From: Prochilodus magdalenae
Lineage: Eukaryota; Chordata; Actinopteri; Characiformes; Prochilodontidae
Direction: 5' to 3'
Length of the DNA stretch: 64,000 nt
NCBI GenBank assembly: GCA_024036415.1
Contig: JAMWET010000488.1
Location: 372,001 to 436,000, forward strand
The notes under the pieces were generated by a model, which had not been told where the DNA came from, did no database searches, and saw only the letters and a list, made by a program, of their open reading frames with translations. Below are positions 42,501 through 48,866 of the stretch, one piece after another; positions within the stretch are counted from its first letter, which is position 1, and each line of letters begins with the position of its first letter. The translations under genes and the position numbers were made by a program.

Positions 42501-45500
42501 AAGGAAAATGAGTGATCATCAAATCATATAAATGGGTGTGTCCATCAAAAGAATGGAAAAAATGATACACCTGGTCCAATACTCTTTCTACAGCAAAACA
42601 ATACCGCTGCATTTTAGATTAAGGTTTGCAAAAGTCAACCTGATTAAAAAAAACTGATTGGGCAGATTTTATGATAACTGGGATGATATCCCCACCACCA
42701 CACTGGCCTAACTAATCTTACAGGCTTCATGTTCGCCTAGTTTTATATGTCCAGCCTCATTTTTACAAAATCTGTTACATAATTCATAGCTCATGAAAAA
42801 TGCTACAACACAAAACAGCCCCAGAAATGTGTCTGTTGCAGAGACCAAAGTGGCTTTGAAGGTTTGGTGGATGTCTTGCCCTAGCAAAGCTAACTAATAG
42901 AGTTATCAGAGCAATGATGTTTTAAATGAACACAGGAACACTTTAAAATAGGAATTATTATCATGCTAACTGACAATAAATCACTGCTGTTTTATTAAGA
43001 AGGTTAATATTAACTGTGCATTCATATTTCAATTGTTTTAATTGTGCATTCATAACTCCCAGTTCTAGTGTTATGTTAGCCAGTTGTGCCTTGACATTAA
43101 TGCAGGACTATGACCAGTTTGGATTTGGCAGGCTTGACAATTAGTGGCGCCCTTTGGAAGCAGATGTGCGGGCAGCAAATACACTGCAGGTGAGTTGCAG
43201 AGAAGAACATGTTAGTAATTATTAATTATATGATGCATATCCATAACGAAGCTATATGATCTCCACTGAATAACTTATTCTCAAAACTAATTTCTTTCCC
43301 CAAAGACATCGTTTGGGCTTTGTGATCTGTTTGGGTTTTAGCTTTATGGGTAACACCAATGTCCTTCATGCAGCAGACTCGAGGTTCATTCCCTAGATGG
43401 GTAACTTCTTTCTATAGCCTACCTTTGGACCAGTATCCACTTATTTTGGCTTAAGGCTTAAACACCAAACGCAGCACATGAGTGGCTGCTTCTGAATGGT
43501 CCAATTCATCTACAGGTGGTTATAATGTCAAATCTGCCCACATAAAACTTGTTAGGACAACATTGTTGATAACATAGCCCTAAAGCTCTTGTAACTTGAA
43601 CATTGCATTCTCTGAATCTGCAGTTTGATATAAAAGCTATTCATCTTTCAGCCTTGCCTCATCGTGATCTGACTGTATCGTTACAACCCCAGCTGTTAAA
43701 AGACCCCTACTGGTGGCATGCAGAAGAAGTACGGCACTGCCCCTTATTCCCAAACTAATTGCAGGCTAGCGTAGCCTCCATGGCCTTGGCCTTTTTATTA
43801 ATGAGTATGGCCAGTGCACTGTTTAGGGAACATGTTGTTGCTCATTATTGTGGTGCTGTGGACAGAATGCCTCAGCGGGCCATTGCTACTGCTCCCTGGA
43901 CACGGCAGAGAGAGGGGGAGAATACTAATGTGCGTATACAAGCTCGAGAGACAATCAAACACACACATACACACTAATGCCTGGAAGAAAGCTGGAGCTG
44001 GGTCACAGAAACTAGGGTTGCCATGCCTTCACAAACCCACTGATGCCAGCCAGAGGCAGACAGACAAAAAACACCAGCTACACGGGGTGCTTGAAATGAT
44101 GACCCACAGTGATGCATGCCATCATCTCCCAGCACGCCAGCACCCAGGGCAAAACACACCTGGCTGCATGTGCCCCCTCCTGCATAACAAGCTGTTTCCT
44201 TTCCACAAAGGGCCAGGGTGAGGCATCCACTAACGAAGCATATTAAAGGTCACACACTCCACTCACTTTGGAGGAAAGCACCAAGTTAGTCAGCCATGTA
44301 GCTCCTACAGAGCGGTTTAATACAACACACACCTCCAAACATGTCATTTTATAGCTTCAGTACCAGAATTATACCATTATATACTGTCCCTGTATCAGTA
44401 TCACAACACTGACATACAGGGGTAGGACAATGAAACTGAAACACCTGGTTTTAGACCACAATCATTTATTAGTATGGTGTAGGGCCTCCTTTTGCAGCCA
44501 ATACAGCGTCAGTTCGTCTTGGGAATGACATATACAAGTCCTGCACAGTGGTCAGAGGGATTTTAAGCCATTCTTCTTGCAGGATAGTGGCCAGGTCACT
44601 ACGTGATGCTGGTGGAGGTTCGTCCTTCTTGGTGGTATGCTGACATTACCCTGGATACCGTGGCTCTTGATACATCACAAAGACTTGCTGTCTTGGTCAC
44701 AGATGCGCCAGCAAGACGTGCACCAACAATCTGTCCTCTGTTGAACTCTGGTATGTCACCCATAATGTTGTGTGCATTGCAGTATTTTGAGCAGAACTGA
44801 GCTCTTACCTGCTAACTGAACCTTCACACTCTGCTCTTACTGGTGCAATGTGCAATTAATGAAGATTGGCCACCAGGCTGGTCCAATTTAGCCATGAGAC
44901 CTCCCACACTAAAATCACAGGTGTTTCAGTTTCATTGTCCAACCCCTGTATTTTGCAATACTAAAGTTACAGAAGACAATAATATGTACTTGTGCTGTTT
45001 AACAAATGAGAAGTTTTTATTCTGTGCTCTGAGCATACCAGAAATGCTATTACGGGCACTTCAATGTGAACCAACACACATAACATATTTAATCAGGTCT
45101 TGATTAATTTTATGTCAACTCAACTTCTACACATATGTATGCTTTCAAAACTAGCTAGCTTTCCTGGACTAAGTAGACTCCCATATGCGACAGCGCTAGT
45201 GGCCTGAACACATACACAAGAGACGAACTTGGGATGATATAAGCGACTTGTTGCCTGCTGGTGTGAAAGTAGCTAATGTGCTTTTAAGCCACACCTCTTG
45301 ATGATGCTCTGATTGGTCGCTTGTCCACTCTGTTATAACTGGTCAACAGCCAGAATGGCATTCCGCTAAGTTCCAGTCCCACTCCAAAATGGCTACTCTC
45401 ACAATGGCGTTGATTCTGCTGTATTAGTTTAAGTCTGATCCTGAAAGTCAGGTAGTCCAAGCTGATAGCCCCAATCCACATTGGGCTTTATACAGTAACT

Positions 45501-45687
45501 TTGCAGAATGTTTATTGTGCACAACAGCTAAATGACTCACTGAGGCAAAGAGGAAAAATGGGGAAAGCACACGAGGCCTCACATCATGGAACTGTTTGGA
45601 ATTTGGAAAAACCCAGTCCTTTCAGCGCATTACTGGAAACAAAGCTGCAAAAAGTTGTGATGTCACAAAACACATTCATATATATAC

Positions 45688-45768
<81 letters not shown>

Positions 45769-46783
45769 TTTTCCACCTACACCTTTACCCCTGCCCAACA
45801 CAATTCAATAATAAACAGTCCACTTATTGAACGAGGCAGTCATGTACATTTACTTCTCAGTCTTAACAGCATAGTACCAAAAACAGCTTGTTTAATTCAA
45901 AATGTTACTCTTTATAAAATTATAACCATGTAACTGCATAACCCCACACAAACGCCATTAGTGCCCCTCTGGGCCAAAATGCAGGACATGAGCACTTTAA
46001 TGCACTGCAAACAAATGTCAAACACTGTAAGTACCAATGTGAGCTCAATTTGCTGGGCTGTCCATACCGTGCGGACCTAAATCACACCCTACAGCCTACT
46101 GCTACTGGGAGCCCTCCTTTCACCTTCATTTAAACCTCACACTGCGATGCCTGACACATTGATGGCCTACAGATATTGCTGCTGGACCTACTGCACCCAG
46201 CTCCTCCTTCCCCCCTCCCAGGATGACTACGTGATGAAAACATTGCGCCTGTTCCATTTTCCCCTCACGTCGCATCCACCGCATCCGTCTGCATCAGATG
46301 GAGGATAATGACACCCGAGCACACGCGACGCTGCGGTTTAATTCGGCGCTGCCTCCAGCACAGGGAAGCACTGGGCTGGGTGTTGTGTGACCGTGTACCG
46401 AAGCTGCTAACGCTGTGCGCTAGGGTAGTGGGGGCTCTGGAGGGGCTGAAGCTCTGAGGGCGCTGCGCCTCTGCAGTATCCTGAAAGCGAAACGGCTAGG
46501 CTAACAGGGATGTAGCCGCGGATTTTAGGAAGTATCGGCGTTTGTTTTCACGCAGAGCCCCGATACTGCTGTTGTACTCCAGGATGCATTGCGCCATCAC
46601 TCACTAACAACAGTTTTCCCCTCTTGAGCCCGTTTGGAATCAGCCCAGTTCTCACAGGCACGGACGCCTTCCCATTCAAACTTGAATCGATCTCTATCTC
46701 AGAGAGAAAATGGCTCAGCCGGGTTCTTACCTGCCAACGGTCTGGTTGGCGAGCTGTCGCATTCGATTGAATTGCTTCTTCAT
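2968..46783 (-). CDS. arhgap44: arhgap44 (RICH2), Rho GTPase-activating protein 44; 16 coding exons, 3' part outside window
   Basis: Spliced minus-strand gene. Exons, in order: 46783-46731, 12537-12498, 12274-12170, 11864-11788, 10062-9951, 9865-9789, 9688-9571, 9262-9194, 8003-7922, 7720-7593, 6187-6076, 5535-5454, 4625-4545, 3703-3590, 3384-3293, 3151-2968. All junctions are GT-AG and every phase closes, giving 1526 nt (508 codons plus 2 nt). The protein has an N-terminal BAR domain (about 15-250), which senses or bends membranes, then a RhoGAP domain (about 255-445) that speeds GTP hydrolysis by Rac/Cdc42-type GTPases. The arginine finger is R291 in GLFRV; K328 and R332 lie in the LKSYLRELPEPL motif, and N409 in GPNLLW. 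After the GAP domain, YSSMPSPDMD and RRPLSVATDNMMLEFYKKDG match ARHGAP44 as remembered, rather than ARHGAP17 or SH3BP1. The proline-rich tail is missing because it lies left of the window. Which teleost paralogue (a or b) this is cannot be decided. Confidence 0.95.
3293..3384 (-). CDS. arhgap44: arhgap44 exon 15 (residues 417-448)
   Basis: Encodes NMTEMMTTVSLQIVGIIEPI then IQHADWFFPG plus one base of D448, the last RhoGAP helix. Acceptor CTTAG|GAAC; donor GGAG|GTTAGG. Confidence 0.95.
3590..3703 (-). CDS. arhgap44: arhgap44 exon 14 (residues 379-417; conserved Asn)
   Basis: Encodes YLIKFLAKLTEYQDSNKMTP then GNIAIVLGPNLLWSHSE plus two bases of A417. GPNLLW carries N409, the conserved RhoGAP asparagine that contacts the GTPase. 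Acceptor CCACAG|ATAC; donor AAGC|GTGAGT. Confidence 0.95.
3704..4544. other. arhgap44 intron 13
   Basis: 841 bp between exons 13 and 14. No repeat, RNA gene or extra exon recognised. Confidence 0.7.
4545..4625 (-). CDS. arhgap44: arhgap44 exon 13 (residues 352-379)
   Basis: Encodes VPDMDKRLQALLAACEKLPA then DNLNNF plus two bases of R379, in the RhoGAP domain. Acceptor GCCCAG|TGTT; donor TCAG|GTCAGT. Confidence 0.94.
4626..5453. other. arhgap44 intron 12
   Basis: 828 bp between exons 12 and 13. AT-rich; nothing recognised beyond short A runs. Confidence 0.7.
5454..5535 (-). CDS. arhgap44: arhgap44 exon 12 (residues 325-352)
   Basis: Encodes GALKSYLRELPEPLMTSELY and then EEWIQAS plus two bases of N352. 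The LKxxLRELPEPL motif is a RhoGAP hallmark in the GTPase-contacting region. Acceptor TTGCAG|GAGC; donor CAAA|GTAAGT. Confidence 0.96.
5540..5790. repeat. Purine-rich (GA/GGAAA) low-complexity tracts in intron 11
   Basis: Two blocks, 5546-5630 and 5715-5790, are nearly all A and G on the plus strand. On the arhgap44 transcript they are polypyrimidine; the first directly abuts the exon 12 acceptor at 5535 and supplies its long pyrimidine tract. Confidence 0.85.
6076..6187 (-). CDS. arhgap44: arhgap44 exon 11 (residues 288-325; arginine finger)
   Basis: Starts GLFRVAPSASKLKKLKASLD and continues CGVVDVQEYSADPHAIA plus one base of G325. R291 in GLFR is the catalytic arginine finger expected of an active RhoGAP. 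Acceptor TCTCAG|GGTT; donor GCAG|GTGAGC. Confidence 0.96.
6188..7592. other. arhgap44 intron 10
   Basis: 1405 bp between exons 10 and 11, AT-rich. No mobile element or RNA gene recognised. Confidence 0.7.
7593..7720 (-). CDS. arhgap44: arhgap44 exon 10 (residues 245-287; BAR to RhoGAP linker)
   Basis: Encodes AWIEKPSYGKPLEEHLTLSG then REIAFPIEACVTMLLECGMQ and EE. This is the hinge into RhoGAP; IAFPIEACVTMLLECGMQEE precedes the arginine-finger loop. Acceptor TTATAG|AGGC; donor GGAG|GTCAGT. Confidence 0.95.
7922..8003 (-). CDS. arhgap44: arhgap44 exon 9 (residues 218-245)
   Basis: Encodes LIEVQAEYHRKSLEILQSVL then PQIKAHQ plus one base of E245, the end of the BAR domain. Acceptor TTGTAG|CTTA; donor CAGG|GTAAGT. 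Confidence 0.94.
8004..9193. other. arhgap44 intron 8
   Basis: 1190 bp between exons 8 and 9. No recognised element. Confidence 0.7.
9194..9262 (-). CDS. arhgap44: arhgap44 exon 8 (residues 195-217)
   Basis: A 69-nt phase 0-0 exon encoding DQLSADMYNFVAKEIDYANY then FQT, part of the last BAR helix. Acceptor CCTCAG|GACC; donor GACG|GTAAGT. Confidence 0.94.
9571..9688 (-). CDS. arhgap44: arhgap44 exon 7 (residues 155-194)
   Basis: Encodes the end of R155, then WQQSSKSSSHPSNLQPSGAK and on to EEMEETANRMEICR. The serine-rich linker is family-typical and sits inside the BAR domain. Acceptor TGTAG|GTGG; donor CAGG|GTAGGT, followed on the sense strand by a T-rich stretch. Confidence 0.93.
9789..9865 (-). 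CDS. arhgap44: arhgap44 exon 6 (residues 130-155)
   Basis: Encodes VDIPNIQKQRKHLAKLVLDM then DSART plus two bases of R155, the basic region between BAR helices that faces the membrane. Acceptor TTTTAG|GTGG; donor CAAG|GTGCTG. The intron between exons 5 and 6 is only 85 bp. Confidence 0.93.
9951..10062 (-). CDS. arhgap44: arhgap44 exon 5 (residues 92-129)
   Basis: Begins with the last base of G92, then KMLKLCGDTEEKLAQELI and on to VEPLYVLAE, the second long BAR helix. Acceptor CCACAG|TAAG; donor TGAA|GTAAGC. Phase 0 at its end. Confidence 0.94.
10394..10467. repeat. G-rich 37-bp tandem duplication
   Basis: Two perfect 37-bp copies (10394-10430 and 10431-10467), built of GGGG and GGG runs around GTGCCATGGGGATGG. 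The G-rich strand is plus, the template strand for arhgap44. More G runs follow to about 10490. Confidence 0.9.
10852..10918. repeat. (AAT)n then (GAT)n then (AT)n microsatellite
   Basis: About eleven AAT units, passing into GAT/AAT and then ATATATAT. Confidence 0.95.
11788..11864 (-). CDS. arhgap44: arhgap44 exon 4 (residues 67-92)
   Basis: Encodes KKLPLTTLAQCMVEGAAVLG and then DDSLL plus two bases of G92, in the BAR domain. Acceptor GAACAG|AAAA; donor TTGG|GTAAGA. This is the LAQ-M-EG segment shared by the RICH1/RICH2/SH3BP1 family. Confidence 0.93.
12008..12064. repeat. 57-bp duplicated segment, copy 1 (intron 3)
   Basis: Identical along its whole length to 14533-14589; begins CTTGCATCCCTTTTC and ends TTTAATGTATTT. 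It lies between exons 4 and 3. Confidence 0.92.
12170..12274 (-). CDS. arhgap44: arhgap44 exon 3 (residues 32-66)
   Basis: Encodes 35 residues beginning VEKRLDLVKQVSHSTHKKL and ending DVDKRS, in BAR helix 1. Acceptor GTTAAG|GTGG. The donor TCG|GTCAAG is weak, with C at +3 and no G at -1, but it joins exactly in frame to KKLPLTT in exon 4, as in other ARHGAP44 proteins. Confidence 0.93.
12498..12537 (-). CDS. arhgap44: arhgap44 exon 2 (residues 18-31)
   Basis: A 40-nt exon encoding the end of R18 and then AEKTEVLSEDLLQ, part of BAR helix 1. Acceptor TTACAG|GG and donor ACAG|GTAGGA are both visible. It completes codon R18 left open by exon 1 and ends in phase 0. Confidence 0.93.
14347..14379. 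repeat. (CT)n microsatellite
   Basis: An uninterrupted CT tract of about 16 units. Confidence 0.95.
14533..14589. repeat. 57-bp duplicated segment, copy 2 (intron 1)
   Basis: Same orientation and sequence as 12008-12064. Flanking sequence is unrelated on both sides. Confidence 0.92.
15205..15735 (+). mobile_element. Decayed Tc1-like transposon, family 2, copy 1
   Basis: The frame 15501-15653 reads PLLPQNLQELCENIRAAWDG, then SSQDTIKNLYSSMSRGLECC and ends KHGRQIPY-stop, the typical C-terminus of a Tc1-like transposase. Upstream DNA (GACATTGTGAGACATGC) matches copy 2. Ends are not clear. Exact family within IS630-Tc1-mariner not fixed. Confidence 0.72.
17016..17243. mobile_element. Short MITE-like element with GGGCCTCATTC-type ends
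   Basis: 228 bp bounded by GGGCCTCATTCACCAA and TTGATGAATTAGGCCT, which are inverted copies matching at 13 of 16 positions. No coding potential. The sequence type is familiar from fish genomes, but the superfamily is uncertain. Confidence 0.6.
19679..20075. mobile_element. hAT-like MITE with TAGGGCTGCACGAT ends
   Basis: About 397 bp from TAGGGCTGCACGAT to the inverted end CGTGCAGCCCTA. Contains (AAAT)n and (AT)n low-complexity sequence at 19722-19805 and 19868-19888. The ends suggest hAT; the 8-bp flanks (GTTCTTAG, GTTCACAT) agree only in part. Confidence 0.6.
23248..23727 (+). mobile_element. Tc1-derived MITE, family 1, copy 2 (type B, extra 52-bp deletion)
   Basis: 480 bp, TA-flanked. Plus strand reads MGDIPEFKRGQIVGARLAGA (23433 on), then joins EEWLKIPLTTVQDLYMSFPR of the transposase C-terminus, ending GGPTPY at 23673. 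It lacks 52 bp present in copies 5 and 6, removed between two CAAGAAG repeats. Confidence 0.92.
23820..24095 (+). mobile_element. Decayed Tc1-like transposon, family 2, copy 2
   Basis: Shares the GACATTGTGAGACATGC start and the AAAATTTGCAGGGACTTTGT segment with copy 1, but is shortened and without a usable frame. Lies about 90 bp right of MITE copy 2. Confidence 0.6.
24767..24793. repeat. (CTC)n microsatellite
   Basis: Nine CTC units, followed 150 bp on by a GA-rich tract (24939-24970). Confidence 0.9.
25229..25294. repeat. (CA)33 microsatellite
   Basis: A pure CA tract of 66 bp, ending in CACAGAGACACACA. Confidence 0.97.
28285..28510. repeat. 46-bp minisatellite, about five units
   Basis: Unit starts CTCCTTAAAGGAGCAGTATG and contains a G run. 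Starts at 28285, 28331, 28377, 28423 and 28469, exactly 46 bp apart. The third and fourth units are the most diverged. Confidence 0.93.
30306..30485 (+). mobile_element. tRNA-derived SINE
   Basis: A tRNA-like head with B box GGTTCGAATCCC (30354-30365), preceded by GTGGGCTGGAGG in the A-box position. The body is GT-rich and ends GGGTTAAATGCGGAG...CACTGTGGGACTAATAA, a tail style seen in fish SINEs. Confidence 0.78.
30558..31090 (-). mobile_element. Tc1-derived MITE, family 1, copy 3 (type A)
   Basis: 533 bp with perfect family ends (CAGGGGTTGGACAATG) and TA on both sides. Minus strand keeps 100 codons (30905-30603): MGDIPEFKRGQTVGARLAGA, VTKTASLCDVSRATVSRVMS and then GRKRKLSERDVRVLTRIV, a Tc1 paired-like DNA-binding domain. 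An internal deletion joins TAAQIT to the 3' end out of frame. Confidence 0.93.
31185..31830 (-). mobile_element. Decayed Tc1-like transposon, family 2, copy 3 (longest)
   Basis: Read on the minus strand: an N-terminal helix-turn-helix-like part (EWSNRHIVRHIGLVNTTIAC then WRQWIEEGTHQH), further pieces (DKLTATIANIQRAVM), then the shared C-terminal LPQNLQELCENIQTAWDGLS by frame shifts. Several stops and shifts, so inactive. Confidence 0.62.
33878..34410 (-). mobile_element. Tc1-derived MITE, family 1, copy 4 (type A)
   Basis: 533 bp, same length and internal junction as copy 3 with only a few substitutions. Minus-strand remnant 34225-33923 reads MGDIPEFKRGQIVGARLAGV. The right flank is TA; the left flank reads TACA before the end. 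Inserted in an AT-repeat tract. Confidence 0.93.
35011..35229 (-). mobile_element. tRNA-derived SINE, second type
   Basis: On the minus strand: GGTGTAGCTCAGCGGATAAC with A box TAGCTCAGCGG (35219-35209), B box GGTTCGAATCCC near 35150-35161, then a body ending GTAAGTCGCTCTGGATAAGA. Both promoter boxes are intact, so this copy looks fairly young. Confidence 0.82.
37130..37260 (+). mobile_element. Decayed SINE of the same type as 30306-30485
   Basis: GGAGGGGCCGGTTCGATTCC (37166 on) followed by CTACAGTAACGATAT aligns with the B-box region of the copy at 30306. The head and tail have largely decayed. Confidence 0.45.
37987..38150. repeat. (AGAGA)n pentanucleotide array with 15-bp higher order
   Basis: About 160 bp of GAAGA units, nearly pure purine. 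GCGAG variants at 38070, 38085 and 38100 are spaced 15 bp apart. Confidence 0.95.
38900..38922. repeat. (TA)n tract, insertion site of MITE copy 5
   Basis: Pure TA dinucleotides up to the left end of the MITE at 38923; the TA tract continues past the right end at 39471-39484. Confidence 0.9.
38923..39464 (+). mobile_element. Tc1-derived MITE, family 1, copy 5 (type B)
   Basis: 542 bp inserted in a (TA)n tract; left TA intact, right TA now TG. Several one-base insertions break the helix-turn-helix frame. Retains the EEPPPASRSDLATVLQEE segment of the transposase C-terminus. Confidence 0.92.
39465..39506. repeat. (TG)n / (TA)n microsatellite
   Basis: TGTGTG, TATATATATA and then about ten TG units immediately right of MITE copy 5. 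Confidence 0.93.
40280..40323. repeat. (CA)n microsatellite
   Basis: CACACA tract with CATACA interruptions. Confidence 0.93.
40870..42130. repeat. Degenerate tandem array with a long unit
   Basis: The phrases TTTTCATTTATTATTAGCAA, ATTAGCTTTTTGACTAA, CTGCAGTTTACCTGTTG and CAGGCTAACAGTGAACA return in the same order several times (near 40890, 41385, 41665, 41780, 41935, 42075), each copy differently decayed. Spacing varies, roughly 110-280 bp. No coding frame. Confidence 0.65.
44417..44948 (-). mobile_element. Tc1-derived MITE, family 1, copy 6 (type B)
   Basis: 532 bp with TA on both sides and the family ends. Type B junction intact, including the 52 bp missing from copy 2. The remnant frame is on the minus strand. 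Confidence 0.92.
45678..45765. repeat. (TA)n microsatellite
   Basis: About 88 bp of TA dinucleotides with two early ACA interruptions. Confidence 0.96.
46731..46783 (-). CDS. arhgap44: arhgap44 exon 1 (start codon; residues 1-18)
   Basis: Encodes MKKQFNRMRQLANQTVG plus two bases of R18, the conserved N-terminus of the RICH family, which forms the amphipathic start of the N-BAR module. The ATG at 46783-46781 has A at -3. An in-frame TAA lies 13-15 nt upstream (46796-46798), so this is the first possible in-frame start. The donor is CAG|GTAAGA. The next exon is 34,193 bp away. Confidence 0.95.
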
Positions 46784-47100
46784 CTTCTGCGGTTTTTACA
46801 GTTAGATTTGTGTTTAGCTTTTTCCTGCGTTAACAGCACCGGTGAAAACGACCCCGCATGTCTGTGTGAGTGAAGGCCCATATGACGGCGTCCGCCCAGT
46901 CCCACAGCTTCTCCTTCATCGCAAAAGAGAAAACGCGGAGGACATTTCCAGCGCGTTTCCTTTCCTCTCCTCCTCTCTGGACTGCTCCTCGGGAGGAGAT
47001 GCTGGGCGAAGTGACAGCGCAGCGCCGAAGAGCCGCCGCGCGCCAGGTGCACTATGGGAAATGTAGTTTTTTAACATGCCACCTCCTGAAAGACGCTGCA
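46784..47100 (-). promoter_or_regulatory. Probable arhgap44 5' UTR and promoter
   Basis: This is the only CG-rich patch near the gene (46990-47045 is very rich in CG), directly upstream of the start codon. No TATA box at a clear position. A ZNF143-type motif at 47047-47068 supports a CpG-type core promoter. The transcription start cannot be fixed by eye. Confidence 0.6.
47047..47068 (-). promoter_or_regulatory. ZNF143/THAP11 (SBS) motif
   Basis: Minus strand reads AACTACATTTCCCATAGTGC, close to the known consensus ACTACAATTCCCAGCATGC. It lies about 265 bp upstream of the start codon, the usual place for this TATA-less promoter element. Confidence 0.65.
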
Positions 47101-47384
47101 AGCTACAGCGAATCGGTTCGTCTTTGACAGCATCTTCTTTATGGTGGGAGGTAGGTCAGTCTGGGGCGAAGTGTGCAGAAGTACGGTCTGAACTATCAGT
47201 TCGCGAGACTTTTAAACTTGACTGCCTGGCTTTAAATGAAGCGAGTGTTGTCACTGTGCGTTTTTAAAAGGTGAAGCCCTCACCCGAAACGACTACGCTG
47301 CCACCTCGTGGTCACGCTTGTCAGAGGCGCTGTCCCATGGCGTTGGAATTTTGTGCTCCCACTTGCTCCTTGAAGACTAGGGGC

Positions 47385-47720
47385 TTTTGAACCAGACAGC
47401 ATGCGCATATGGGCTATATCTGGCAAAGACATGTCACTGCTGGCCCCTGCCAAATGTGGCCCGCATATTTAAAACATGCGTTTGGCCCACCTGTCCTAAA
47501 ACAGATCTGGTCCACATCTGGCACAGATACAGTAGAGAAACCTACTTTTGGCCGTTTTGTTCCTAATCTGGTGTATTAGTGCATGTGGCCCACATCTTAA
47601 ACCGAGAGCAGTTCACCCATGTGCCGCCAACCCATGCAGCAAGTCGGCCAGATGAAAAGAGGGAATGTTTGCCAGATTTGGGGAAGAGCAGTTTTGCTGT
47701 CTGGAGATGTGTGGTATACA
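47385..47720. repeat. Decayed repeat with TGGCCCACATCTGG motifs
   Basis: Recurring GGTCCACATCTGGCACAGAT, GTGGCCCACATCTTAAA and GGCCCGCATATTT phrases. They resemble a dispersed repeat common in fish genomes, but no ends were found. Confidence 0.45.
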
Positions 47721-47824
47721 AAGCTGTGCCATGCGCCCCACCTCTCCCCAAGTGGTGAAAAGATCATTGGTGCGGGCATTATTGTGTGGATGTTGTTTAG
47801 TTGGATTAGGTGAGTGGCTCTTCT

Positions 47825-47905
47825 GTTAGCTGTAAATAAAAGAGAATGTTTTATGGCAGGAATAATGGTCTCTCCTACATCTTCATAATGGTGATGCCAC
47901 AGTGG
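47825..47905. repeat. Diverged duplicate pair, copy 1
   Basis: GTAAATAAAAGAGAATGTTT...GGCAGGAATAATGGTCT, similar to 48568-48640 in the same orientation. Possibly part of a longer decayed repeat covering about 47720-48650. Confidence 0.55.
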
Positions 47906-48567
47906 TGTCAGAAATGTGATAGTGCCAGCAAATGGCCAAAATTTAGGCAGATGGCATAGAAGACAGAGATCAGGGGCACCAGTGGCCATGCAGCTGATCC
48001 CAAAGTAGGGCAGAGAAAGAGGCTGTACAGCTGGAGCCCAGTGAAAAAGAAAACACTGCTCATCCATCTACCATGCTACAGTGGAGAAGGCACATGGAAG
48101 CCGTACTTCACAGAGCTACAAATCTGCATTCAGTTAGAATTTCTATAGGTGGCTGGGACCAGGCTTGACCTCGGTAAGGTAGAGCTGTGTTTGGAGACAG
48201 GACAGGTGAAGATGGGTAGCAGAAAAGCTGAGGCATGGCTCCAGCACACATAAGCAGTACCCTCTTCAGCATTGATGATGCAGCAGAGGGAAGCTAAGAG
48301 GCAATGTCAGCTGTGTAAAGTTACGGGTGGAGCATGGGGTGGACACCCTACAGTGCTCCACGCATCTCAGAGACTTTGTTCGGACTGCAGGGAATTCGAG
48401 ATGGTGACCATGGCACAGGGGAAACTATGTGTCGGCTGCTCTGCCCACCTGTATATCTGTATTTCTGTCGAGGTGTAGGTTTTGTCAAGGTGGGGAAGTG
48501 CCTTCCATGGAGGGGACACCTTTAGATGATGGCCTTCTATACTGTTCAGGCTGTTTGGCATGCTGGT

Positions 48568-48640
48568 TGTAAATAAAAGAGGACTTCTTATGGCAGAAAT
48601 AATGGCCTGTCCCATGTCTCCTGTTTTGCTAATGCCACAA
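48568..48640. repeat. Diverged duplicate pair, copy 2
   Basis: GTAAATAAAAGAGGACTTCT...GGCAGAAATAATGGCCT, partner of 47825-47905. Confidence 0.55.
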
Positions 48641-48866
48641 TCATAATAAAATAAATAAAAAGTTTCTACATGTGAAATAAACACTATAACTGCAACAACC
48701 TTTGCAATTTACAGTGGCACTGGCCAAAATCAAAAAGTCAAGAGTTAGATTTGATGATGCATCTTGAAGTGATGCATATTAAAAAGCCACTGGACTTGAA
48801 GTGGGGAGGAAAAACTTTAAGGGCTGTTTATGTGGTGGGGAAACCCAATAGCCATATGGCATATGT

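Larger units (their letters stand above)
12538..46730. other. arhgap44 intron 1 (34.2 kb)
   Basis: Bounded by the exon 1 donor and exon 2 acceptor. No other gene was recognised on either strand. Most identifiable content is repeats, listed separately. Stretches with nothing recognised: 12541-14340, 15740-17010, 17250-19670, 20080-23240, 24100-25220 apart from short GA and TCC tracts, 25300-28280, 28510-30300, 31835-33870, 35235-37125, 38155-38920, 39510-40270 and 42135-44410. Confidence 0.8.

Noticed and set aside
46842..47127. Several overlapping frames in the promoter region
   Set aside because: Explained by high CG content with few stop codons; they overlap in both strands and resemble nothing known.
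48272..48478. Cys-rich 68-codon frame with CxxC pairs
   Set aside because: CxxC spacing suggested a small zinc-binding domain, but the stretch lies in repeat-like DNA and has no recognisable fold or splice partner.
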